Below are positions 25,588-33,680 of a stretch of 64,000 nucleotides of DNA, in pieces. The notes beneath the pieces are model-generated. The model was not told where the DNA came from. It was given only the letters and a program-made list of their open reading frames with translations, and ran no database searches. Source of the DNA: an uncultured Clostridia bacterium (GTDB lineage Bacteria; Bacillota; Clostridia; Christensenellales; Borkfalkiaceae); assembly GCA_947626575.1 (NCBI GenBank), contig CANQSR010000003.1:61214-125213 (forward strand). The letters are read 5' to 3'. Positions within the stretch are counted from its first letter, which is position 1; each line of letters starts with the position of its first letter. The position numbers were made by a program, and so were the translations under genes.

Positions 25588-26673
25588 TCAGAACGTCAAG
25601 CTGCCGCTGCCCGAAAAGGAAACGCTGCTCATGCCGACTGTCAATGCCGTAGCATCCACTTTCGTGATGTCCGCTTCCTTCGGGTATTCCAACTGAATGC
25701 TGCCATAGGTGTAGATGACCGTTGCCTTGACCTTGCCATAGCCGGGTGCGCCGTTGCCGGACATATACACGATGCCGCTCTTCAAATGGTTCTCCGCCTG
25801 CGTTCCGATCGACGTCAAACCTGCGCCCGTCGCAGTATAGAAATCATTCCATGAGAGCGCAAGCCCGCCCGTGCCTTTGGGATTGTTGAGCGTCTTGCTC
25901 TTTGCCGTGGAGATCGTCGCGCCGCTCGTCACAAGTGCCTGCGCTTTGGTGATGTACGTCCTCAACGCGCCTTGACAATATTGGTCTGAAAACTCGATCG
26001 TTGCCGTAGAGACGCTGATCTCGCCCGTCACCGTGCCCACACCGTATTCCGAAACGTTTACGAAAAGATTTGACGCGTCCGAGCCGCTCTTTCCGACCGT
26101 GATATATCCCTTCCCGCGATTGCCGTTTGCAAAGGGGTAGAAGTCGATCGTCGTGGGGCGTTTCAGATAGTTGATGTCCTTCGTGGCAGATACCGTGGGG
26201 GCGGAAGCTGCCGAAACTTTGAGCTGGACAACTTCGCCGAATGCCTGCTTGCATTCCACCGTCGCCGTGCGGTCTCCCGTACTGCGGACAGTAACATAGT
26301 CCGTCACGGTCTTGCCGGTCGCAAAGGTGGATGCGCCGTTCTTCCATTGCACCGCCCACGAAAGGGTGTCCGTCGTGTTGTCCGGCTCCACGACTGCCGT
26401 CACGGTGTATGCCGTTTCGACCGACGCCGTGGAGATGCCATATTCCTCATACTGTGCCACGGGGATCACCGCGCTCATGAGAGCGATACCCACGCCTTCC
26501 GTCTCGTCGTCTACGATCATACCGCCCGCCTGCACGGTTTCCTGCCCTTCGTCTGTCACTTCCTCTTTCTTATCAAACCAGCCGAGGGGAAGCCCCGCGA
26601 CGATGACAGCGACGAGCATGAATGCCGTGGCAGCTATGATCCACTTGATTGCCGTTTTGGTTTTGTTGTTCAT
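25588..26673 (-). CDS. Membrane-anchored element protein with Ig-like surface domain
   Basis: 361 residues. One N-terminal membrane helix (about 9-30), a Glu/Thr linker, then Ser/Thr/Gly-rich beta repeats (AYTVTAVVEPDNTTDTLSWA... resembling a BIG-type Ig fold near residues 85-170). High Ala, Ser, Thr, Gly and Val content would suit a virion or pilus-like surface protein. Starts one base after the stop of the preceding gene. No family recognised. Confidence 0.65.
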   Translation of the reverse strand: MNNKTKTAIKWIIAATAFMLVAVIVAGLPLGWFDKKEEVTDEGQETVQAGGMIVDDETEGVGIALMSAVIPVAQYEEYGISTASVETAYTVTAVVEPDNTTDTLSWAVQWKNGASTFATGKTVTDYVTVRSTGDRTATVECKQAFGEVVQLKVSAASAPTVSATKDINYLKRPTTIDFYPFANGNRGKGYITVGKSGSDASNLFVNVSEYGVGTVTGEISVSTATIEFSDQYCQGALRTYITKAQALVTSGATISTAKSKTLNNPKGTGGLALSWNDFYTATGAGLTSIGTQAENHLKSGIVYMSGNGAPGYGKVKATVIYTYGSIQLEYPKEADITKVDATALTVGMSSVSFSGSGSLTF

Positions 26674-26674
26674 C

Positions 26675-27367
26675 TTATACCTCCCCGGTGAGAATTTTCA
26701 TGACTTTTTCCGAGGGCTTAAATGTTCCCTCGGCTTTGAATTTGAGTTGCGCCGTAGGCGCGTCGATGAAGGACAGCTCGTTGCTTTCTTCTTCGACCGT
26801 ACCGAACAGCAATGTTGCCGCATTCACCCATCTTCCTTGCGATTCGCCCATAAGATTGACGGCGACGACGTACTCCTTTTCAAGTGCCAGACGCTTGAAC
26901 GCCTGATAGCTTCCAAGCTGTTTGAGTTCCGCCGCTTCCACGTCGAACGCGCGAACGAAGATCAACATGCCCGCTTCGTCGTCCTCGATCTTTTTCGATG
27001 CGTCCGTATCTTCGGGCAATACGCCCAAGAGCAAGACGCACTCCTTCGTCCGCTCGTCGTAGGACACGAGCAGGAGCTTGCAAATTTCCTCGTCGCCCGC
27101 ATCGGTGGAATAGGTGAGCGACTTGCAGCCTTTCACATCGTCCTCCTTAATGGTCTTATAAGCGGACAGGGTGACGTTGAAAGTCGTTGTATCGCTGCCC
27201 CAATCGGGAATAAGCGCGACGCACAGCCCGATGACGAGTGCAAATACCAGCACGAACGCAACCGCCGTTATGATCCATTTCGCCCTGTCACTCTTTTTGT
27301 GACGGGCGAGATCGGGGTCGGTGTAATTCGCAAAATCATCATAGTCGTCGTATTCTTCGTTACTCAT
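26675..27367 (-). CDS. Membrane-anchored element protein with acidic N-terminus
   Basis: 230 residues. Acidic, tyrosine-rich cytoplasmic start (MSNEEYDDYDDFANYTDPD), one membrane helix (about 31-53), extracellular domain of 175 residues. Strong GGAGG site. First gene after the internal terminator-like hairpin, so it opens the presumed structural module. No family recognised. Confidence 0.65.
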   Translation of the reverse strand: MSNEEYDDYDDFANYTDPDLARHKKSDRAKWIITAVAFVLVFALVIGLCVALIPDWGSDTTTFNVTLSAYKTIKEDDVKGCKSLTYSTDAGDEEICKLLLVSYDERTKECVLLLGVLPEDTDASKKIEDDEAGMLIFVRAFDVEAAELKQLGSYQAFKRLALEKEYVVAVNLMGESQGRWVNAATLLFGTVEEESNELSFIDAPTAQLKFKAEGTFKPSEKVMKILTGEV

Positions 27368-27393
27368 TGTTTACCTCCGAAAATCAAAATTTG

Positions 27394-27437
27394 AAAACTG
27401 CGGCCCATATCGGCTTTTCCACCGATACAAGCCGCAG
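27394..27437 (-). terminator. Internal terminator or attenuator of the phage-like operon
   Basis: Stem CTGCGGC/GCCGCAG extended by an inner ATCGG/CCGAT stem, followed on the minus strand by TTTTCAAATTTT. It lies between the candidate ssDNA-binding gene and the structural genes, like the expression-balancing terminators of filamentous phages. Confidence 0.6.
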
Positions 27438-27466
27438 AAAGCTATGCTTTTTTCTTCGCCGCTACC

Positions 27467-27838
27467 TTAACGGAGCAGCATCTGGAGCAAGGTCTTGTCC
27501 GAGCTGCGATAGGGCTTGATGGGACATTCCCAAACCTCGCCGTCCTCGTCTACGGTGCGCACGCCATAGGTGTTTCCCGAAATGACGCGGTGCGTCTTTT
27601 CGTCCTTGATCTCATAGGGCGTAAGGAACAGTTCCGCCTTCTCCGCGCCGCCGAACACGATGTCGAGGACGGCATAACCGCCATTGTCCGGGGGAGACAC
27701 CTGCACCCGCACCTCTCTGCCGCGCACCATGCCCTTGATGAAATAGGAATAGTACGTTTTTCCGTCGCGCTCAAACGTTTCTCTCTCGACGAATATCGTC
27801 TGGCTGCCCGACTCTTTCTTTTCTTCGTTTTTTGCCAT
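27467..27838 (-). CDS. First element gene, candidate ssDNA-binding protein
   Basis: 123 residues, no membrane segment. GKTYYSYFIKGMVRGREVRV, GGYAVLDIVFGGAEKAEL and NTYGVRTVDEDGEVWEC suggest a compact beta barrel; size and first position would fit a G5P-like single-strand-binding protein of filamentous phages. That is inference from build and context only. AAAGGAGG stands 10 bases before the ATG. It begins 22-24 bases after the break in the glgP fragment, leaving no room for a usual promoter of its own between the junction and the gene. Confidence 0.6.
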   Translation of the reverse strand: MAKNEEKKESGSQTIFVERETFERDGKTYYSYFIKGMVRGREVRVQVSPPDNGGYAVLDIVFGGAEKAELFLTPYEIKDEKTHRVISGNTYGVRTVDEDGEVWECPIKPYRSSDKTLLQMLLR

Positions 27839-27859
27839 CTGTTTGCGCCCTCCTTTTAT

Positions 27860-28043
27860 TGAAGAACATTCTGCCCATCAAAAATTCCACGGAGAAGTAA
27901 TAAGCCGTTTTTTCCGCCTTTTTGCACGGCTCGCCTTTCAGCTCGTCCATGCAAGCCGAAGAAATTTCGCAATATAATTGTTTCGCAGTCTTTCCGTCCG
28001 CCTCGATTCCTTTCAATCGCTCGATCAGTCTTTCCCGATCCAT
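27860..28043 (-). pseudogene. glgP: Glycogen/maltodextrin phosphorylase, 5' fragment only
   Basis: From ATG 28043 (AAGGAGAG site) the frame encodes about 61 residues ending AEKTAYYFSVEFLMGRMFFN, the signature N-terminal segment of glycogen phosphorylase (normally 750-850 residues). Homology then stops and the frame runs into the first element gene's leader. The missing 90 percent is nowhere else in this window. The gene belongs with malQ and pullulanase in maltodextrin breakdown; its loss should leave the cell dependent on another phosphorylase or on glucosidases. Confidence 0.8.
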
Positions 28044-28109
28044 AATCTCTCCTTGATGATCTTTACATTCTCTGTTTCAAAAAGCGCATCCCCGACCGCT
28101 TTTGCGGGG

Positions 28110-28397
28110 TCACTGAAATGTGTTTTTGCACGCTCCGTCCCGTTTTTGCGGACAAGAACATGGTATCTCTCTCCAACTGTTTCCGCGCTTGAAACGGTCG
28201 ATGAAGATCTGATAGTCGCTGCAGTATTTCTTCATCCGTGCAAAGTTTCTGTTCTTTGCAAAATTGTATTTGTTGTTCCAAAGAACGCCTATCTCTTTGA
28301 ACGGCTCGCCTTTTTGCACCTTTAAGACGAGGCGCAACGTGTGTGGATCGAGCGCGTAAGCGGACTCCGATTCAAATTCGATCGCAATGTTTTTCAT
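28110..28397 (-). pseudogene. Probable 5' fragment of a neopullulanase-type amylase
   Basis: From ATG 28397 (GAGGAG site) about 95 residues: AIEFESESAYALDPHTLRLVLKVQKGE resembles the CBM34-type N-domain of cyclomaltodextrinase/neopullulanase, and YQIFIDRFKRGN is the first catalytic-domain signature of that GH13 branch. They stand closer than normal, so the N-domain seems to carry an internal deletion, and the frame then ends in non-homologous Cys/Lys-rich sequence. Assignment is tentative. It lies between the amylase 3' fragment and the glgP stub. Confidence 0.45.
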
Positions 28398-28469
28398 ATC
28401 ACATGCTCCTCTTTGGATGCGGGCAAAATTGCCCGCACCCATTCAAATAAGGAGGATCCCCCCGAACGA

Positions 28470-29232
28470 TCAGCCAAGTACGGCGATCGAATAAGGGCAG
28501 AGCGTAAGTGTATCGCCTGTTACGGTGCTGACGCCGTACACATTCACTGTATCGGTAACTTTCACATCCCCGTACATGGAAACGGGAACTTCAAAACTCT
28601 CTTCGCTCGACAGATTGACGAGAATGATGACGGAACTCCCGTTCCAAGTTTTCTTGATCGCTGTGATATACGGGCTGACCGATTGTAATTTTTCGATTGT
28701 CCCGCGAGCAATTTCGGGATGACAGTTTCTGATCCGCATCGCCTGCTTCATGTAGTTCAGAATGGAGTCCGGGTCTTCCATCTGTTCTTCGACCGAGCCA
28801 AAAGAATAAGAGTTGGGGTCGATCTTCATGCCTTCAACGGGAGGAACAAAAACTTGCCCCGCAGCGACCGAACTTTCGGACCATTTCATAGGGACCCGCT
28901 TTGTCGGATCGTCGCTCTTGTTGGAAGCCGTCATGCCGATCTCGTCACCGTAATATACCCACGGCGTACCGTTCATGATGGATAAAACGCCCGTTCCGAT
29001 CTTGATGTTCGCTTCCGTTCCCCACATATTCGCCGCACGAAGCGTGTCATGGTTTCCATAGAAAGGCGCAAGGATCCCCGTATTGTACGTCTTTTGCAAG
29101 CCGAGCAAGAAATCTGCGAGCTTTTCGCCGGGATTGGTATAGAGCGGGGAGAACAGTTTCTTCACCGACGAAGATTCAACGCCCGTACTCATGGTGAAAA
29201 GGAAAAAGCTGTCGCAACCGCTTTCGTAATAC
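28470..29232 (-). pseudogene. Alpha-amylase (GH13), 3' fragment only
   Basis: About 250 residues of a GH13 enzyme. Region IV with catalytic Asp is intact (FYGNHDTLRAANMWG), then GTPWVYYGDEIGM and PMKWSES, and the C-terminal beta domain to a proper stop. The barrel half with the nucleophile Asp and acid Glu is missing, so it cannot be active. The 5' break at about 29230 joins, out of frame, to the end of the upstream lipoprotein gene; no start codon or ribosome site serves this frame. Confidence 0.85.
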
Positions 29233-30789
29233 TTTATAAGTTCCGACCGTTTCAAAGTAGAGATAGTCTTCTTCTGCCGTTTCGCTATCCTCCGCATGGA
29301 CGCCAAAGGTTTCCATCACGCCAAGCTCGCAACCATGAGCCACCTCAACGGCAAAGACCGCGTTGTGATCCCAAAGCCAATTATAAGGCTCTGCTACAGC
29401 GACGTCGGGAACGTTTACCGTTGCGGTATAAGTCTTCCCGTTATCGCTTGACGTCATTGTCGGCGTGACAATAGGATCTGCGACCGTGAAATTATAATAT
29501 CTCGTCCCTGCCATAAAGGTGCCTATGACATAGTAATCACATTTTTCCCAAGAAACCGCACTGGTCGCTTCGTCAAATGTAATGCACCAAGTCCCTGCTG
29601 TGATCCAACAATTTGCAGAACCGGGGACACCTGAAGACCCGCCGCATCCGTAATCATTTCCGTCGATAAGATTTTTTGCCTTAAAAGCGACTGCGGAAAC
29701 TCCTGCAGGATTTTCGGTTGCGGACCAAGTGGGATACATATCCTCTGTGATCGTGATAAATGCTCTATGAATGGTAGTGCCTTCTACTTTCGTAAAATGC
29801 ACACACCAATCTGCTTCGGGGTCATCGTCCCATACGTCAGCAGGTCCCGTGTTTGTGGAGGGATTCACATCATCGGCGGAGTTATGGTAGCTCCCCGTTA
29901 AGTACATATCATAGAAAGATTCAAGCGGGTCGAGCTTTTCGATACACTTCCATTCCACGACATTGATCGCTTCATCGCCGGGATAGCTCTTGAACTTGAA
30001 CTCATAGACGCCATCGCTGCCCGTTGCGGGATAGATGTTCCAGCAGTATGTAGCCACATCATAGCCCTGTCCGCCGTTGAACACAACGTTGCCGTTTTCG
30101 TCCTTGACTTCGCCATACATCTTATCTTCCAAAGCATGATAGCCGTCAAGACCGCCGTCTGCTTCGGGGTTGATGCCTTCGGCATATTCAAAGCCTTTGA
30201 GATTGCCGAGTCCCATACGGCCTTTGCCTTCGTCGCCATCCCATGTCGCGGGGTCAGTAAGATTGGTGACGAATTGGAACTTGCAGTTGGGACGAAGCGT
30301 CAAAGTAACGGAGAACACATTGTTCCCTTCGTTCGTGAAGAAATACTTTTGATTGCTTGCCACTTGTCCTCTTGCGCTCTTCACCCATTCGCCGTCGTCG
30401 TTCAGCTCGGTAAGGAAGTCCCAATTCTCGCCCGCGACCGAACCGATCACATACCACATACGATTGTCTTCATCGGGAGTTGCGGAACGGAATCTCGCAA
30501 AGATGTCTGTATCCTCTTCGATTGGTTCATCGAAGTTGAACGCCGAGCCGTATGCGGCGTCCGCATACCAACCGAAAAACTCGCTGCCGTCTTTCTCGGG
30601 CGTCCATTCCGTCACTTTCGAGCCTTTTGTTACTTCCTCGCTCTTAAGCTCTTTTCTTCCGTCATACCAAGTAACGGTTGCTGTGTCACTTGAATTGCCG
30701 GAATTGTCGCCGCAACCCGCAACGTTCATCGCTACTGCAAACAGCATGACGAACGCGAGCATACAGCTAAGCCACTTTTTTACTCTCAT
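29176..30789 (-). CDS. Starch-binding-type lipoprotein with amylase-derived tail
   Basis: 537 residues. Lipoprotein signal with VAGC (Cys about residue 26). Residues 37-95 are an InlB/Flg_new-type repeat (VTWYDGRKELKSEEVTKGSK, FFGWYADAAYGSAFNFDEPI). The rest holds beta-sandwich modules with aromatic residues suited to binding glucans (for example WNIYPATGSDGVYEFKFKSY). The frame reads through a deletion point at about 29230 into amylase DNA out of frame and ends with about 18 foreign residues (LRKRLRQLFPFHH...). The protein body is probably intact. It lies downstream of the pullulanase gene and has an AGGAGG site. Confidence 0.8.
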   Translation of the reverse strand: MRVKKWLSCMLAFVMLFAVAMNVAGCGDNSGNSSDTATVTWYDGRKELKSEEVTKGSKVTEWTPEKDGSEFFGWYADAAYGSAFNFDEPIEEDTDIFARFRSATPDEDNRMWYVIGSVAGENWDFLTELNDDGEWVKSARGQVASNQKYFFTNEGNNVFSVTLTLRPNCKFQFVTNLTDPATWDGDEGKGRMGLGNLKGFEYAEGINPEADGGLDGYHALEDKMYGEVKDENGNVVFNGGQGYDVATYCWNIYPATGSDGVYEFKFKSYPGDEAINVVEWKCIEKLDPLESFYDMYLTGSYHNSADDVNPSTNTGPADVWDDDPEADWCVHFTKVEGTTIHRAFITITEDMYPTWSATENPAGVSAVAFKAKNLIDGNDYGCGGSSGVPGSANCWITAGTWCITFDEATSAVSWEKCDYYVIGTFMAGTRYYNFTVADPIVTPTMTSSDNGKTYTATVNVPDVAVAEPYNWLWDHNAVFAVEVAHGCELGVMETFGVHAEDSETAEEDYLYFETVGTYKVLRKRLRQLFPFHHEYGR

Positions 30790-30935
30790 AATCTCTGTCC
30801 TCCTATTGATTTTTCTCCAGCGTTGCTGGTGGATTCCGAATTGAAAGTTTACCGACGGTCCCGCCCGCCGATGCTCAACGAGCGGGACAGCCGGTCGCCC
30901 TTTCGGGCTTTATATGGGGGGAAAATAGAATGAGC

Positions 30936-33662
30936 TTATTGTTGAATGAAGACGTAGCCCGACTTCCCTGTTATGGTTTGCTTCCCGCTTAGGCTCGATT
31001 TGATTGCACTTGCACTCGCTTCTGAGCCGTTAGCATAAAGCCCCCAAGTCCCAGACGGCAGATCGACCTCTACATCGTTCGATCCGCTGTTTATGACAAT
31101 ATAGATTTTCTCGTATTTATAGGGGTTGTTCATCGTATAAGCAATCACTCCCCCTTTTGTGACCGACGTATCAAGTACATTGACGGTCGTCCCTCTGTCC
31201 GCAGCCACGGGAAGACGAAGCGTTTCAAACGCCTGTCTTAAAGCAATGAGTCCCTTGTAGTATCTCGACATCAGATATTGAGACGACGAGGGAGAGAGTT
31301 CATCCCATTTGAGATTGTTCACCTCATCGGAGGCGTTATAGCTGTTTTCGTTGTAAGTACCGTCCGCGTTCTTTTTCGCGCGGAGCATTTCTTCGCCAGC
31401 CTGCATGAACGGGATCCCAAGAGACATCTGCACAATAAACGCGGAAAGTTTATTGCACTGCAAGCGCATTTCAAGCGTATTCGCCCCTTCGCCGTATGCC
31501 GAACAGATCTTATCCCAAAGGGAAAGATTATCATGCGCCGACGCATAGTTGACAATGTTCGTGGGATTATAGGTAGACCACGTTCCCTTATTGTTTGCCG
31601 TTCCAAACGAGCTGTTCATCACGCCGCCGTTCAACCCGAAGCGCACGGCTTGAGACAAGTTCTCTTTGTCGCCCGTTGCAAAGCCCGTATCCGTGCCGTT
31701 AGTAGAGCCTTTGATCGCGTCGCGCAGAACATCGTTGAACATGGCAATGCCGTTTGTATGCCCGCCGCCGACTTCGGAATTGACGTATTTGATGTTGGCG
31801 AGAGTGCTTTGATTATTGCTTTCAAGCGTTGTGCCACCGCCCGTCCAGCCTTCCCCATAGATCAAAGCGTTGGGATTGATTGCATGGACAGCTTTCTCGA
31901 TCTTCTGCATGGTGGCGACATCGTGAAGTCCCATAAGGTCAAAACGGAAACCGTCTACATTGTATTCTTTCATCCAATAGGTCACGGAATCGACCATGAA
32001 ACGGCTGAACATATAGCGGTCGGATGCCGTTTCATTTCCGCACCCCGAACCGTTGGAAGCCTTTCCGTCCGTCTTAAAACGATAATAGTAATAGGGAACG
32101 ATACGGTTGAAGTTGCTGTCAAGTCCGCTTGTATGGTTATACACGACGTCCATCACAACGCCGATGCCCTGCGCATGAAGCGCCTGCACCATACGCTTGA
32201 ACTCGTTCACGCGGACTGCACCGTCCGTCGGGTCGGTAGAATAGCTGCCTTCGGGAACATTATAATTTTTGGGATCGTACCCCCAATTAAAGCCGCCCTT
32301 GCTCTCGTCCACCGTGGCATAATCGAAAGAGGGCATGAGGTGAACATGGGTAATGCCGAGGTCTTTCAAGTAATCGACCCCAACGGGGATCCCATTGCTG
32401 TTCTTCAACCCTGTTTCGGTGAATGCGAGATATTTTCCCTTGTATTGCGATTGCGTGAGCTTGTTGGAGAAGTCGCGGACATGGATCTCCCACAATTCCG
32501 CGTCGGTATAATTGAAGACCCCATTCTTTGCAATCGGCGGGACAAACCTATCGTCCGTCCAACCCGTCGGGTCGGTAGACGAAAGGTCAAGGATCATGCC
32601 GCGGTCGCCGTTTACTCCCGCAGATACCGCATACGGATCTACCGCTTCGTTCGTTCCCGCAGAGGTCGTCACGGTATAGGTGTAATATTTCCCGTTGAGG
32701 TTTTGTTCCTCGGTATGCGCCCACACGCCTTTCTCTCCCTTTTCGAGAGAGATCGTCTTTATCGCGCTCCCGCCGTTTCCCGCGTCGTACAGGTTCAGCA
32801 CCACGGAAGAAGCGGTCGGCGCCCAAAGACGGAATATCGTCTGCGTTCCCGAAAGCTCCACGCCCAATGCACCGTCATAGTTGTATTGTTCCGCGAAGTC
32901 TTCCGAATTGAAATATGTAATGGGAACGACAGGCACAGGGTCGAGATCTGCCACATGGAGCGTATATGCTTTGTCAAGGACAAGCGGCTGCTTTGTCTTG
33001 ATCGTTGCCACAAGGGAGGACACTTTCGTGATCTTGTCGATCTCGACTTCCTTCCCGTCGCTGTCCGTTATTTTTACTTCCGCAAGATCCATTGTCATCG
33101 CGGATGCAGAGCTGACGGAATAACGGATCGTGTTCAGATCGCGGAGATCCGCCATGTCAATGCTCTTAATTTCAAGAAGCGTTACCCCACCGTCGGGGCT
33201 GGAATATGCTTTCTTATCCCCTGCTTTCAGATACACAAAGGTTTCCTCCTCTTTAATGGAGATGAACCTATCGTCCTGCGTGGCGTCTTTCGTCGCCGTT
33301 CCCCATGACGTGCCGCCCGGATCGGAACAGCCCGTGCGGACAATGAACCCGACTCTCGAAGTATCCGCGCTGATATTGACCACGGCTTTTGCGCCGTAAG
33401 CGCATTCATGGAAGAGGAAACCTCTCCCCTCCGCGCCGCCTTCTTCCCAAAGCCACAGGTCGCAATCGCTATAATCGTCGCCAATGCGGTTGAAGTAGAA
33501 TGTGATCTGATTTTTCCCGTCCTCGCGGGGCAAGGTATATTCTTCCCCGGCGGCAGGATCCTCCGTATCACCCTGCGGAGGTTGATCTGTTTTCCCCGCG
33601 CATCCGCAGAACACGAACAACATCGCAAGGAATATTGCCACTGCCGAACAAAACCGTTTCAT
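30936..33662 (-). CDS. pulA: Secreted type I pullulanase lipoprotein
   Basis: 908 residues. Lipobox FCGC (Cys about residue 21). Domain order: CBM41-like starch-binding module (about 50-150, DYSDCDLWLWEEGG), linker, CBM48 (IFRLWAPTASSVVLNLY, about 280), then GH13 catalytic barrel with the pullulanase motif FNWGYDPKNYNVPEGSYS, VMDVVYNHT, nucleophile Asp in GFRFDLMGLHD, acid Glu in YGEGWTGG and the transition-state Asp in YASAHDN, and a C-terminal beta domain. It cuts alpha-1,6 branches of pullulan and amylopectin at the cell surface, feeding linear maltodextrins inward. Follows malQ by 18 bases in the same operon. Confidence 0.96.
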   Translation of the reverse strand: MKRFCSAVAIFLAMLFVFCGCAGKTDQPPQGDTEDPAAGEEYTLPREDGKNQITFYFNRIGDDYSDCDLWLWEEGGAEGRGFLFHECAYGAKAVVNISADTSRVGFIVRTGCSDPGGTSWGTATKDATQDDRFISIKEEETFVYLKAGDKKAYSSPDGGVTLLEIKSIDMADLRDLNTIRYSVSSASAMTMDLAEVKITDSDGKEVEIDKITKVSSLVATIKTKQPLVLDKAYTLHVADLDPVPVVPITYFNSEDFAEQYNYDGALGVELSGTQTIFRLWAPTASSVVLNLYDAGNGGSAIKTISLEKGEKGVWAHTEEQNLNGKYYTYTVTTSAGTNEAVDPYAVSAGVNGDRGMILDLSSTDPTGWTDDRFVPPIAKNGVFNYTDAELWEIHVRDFSNKLTQSQYKGKYLAFTETGLKNSNGIPVGVDYLKDLGITHVHLMPSFDYATVDESKGGFNWGYDPKNYNVPEGSYSTDPTDGAVRVNEFKRMVQALHAQGIGVVMDVVYNHTSGLDSNFNRIVPYYYYRFKTDGKASNGSGCGNETASDRYMFSRFMVDSVTYWMKEYNVDGFRFDLMGLHDVATMQKIEKAVHAINPNALIYGEGWTGGGTTLESNNQSTLANIKYVNSEVGGGHTNGIAMFNDVLRDAIKGSTNGTDTGFATGDKENLSQAVRFGLNGGVMNSSFGTANNKGTWSTYNPTNIVNYASAHDNLSLWDKICSAYGEGANTLEMRLQCNKLSAFIVQMSLGIPFMQAGEEMLRAKKNADGTYNENSYNASDEVNNLKWDELSPSSSQYLMSRYYKGLIALRQAFETLRLPVAADRGTTVNVLDTSVTKGGVIAYTMNNPYKYEKIYIVINSGSNDVEVDLPSGTWGLYANGSEASASAIKSSLSGKQTITGKSGYVFIQQ

Positions 33663-33680
33663 AATTTTCTCCCTCGATTC

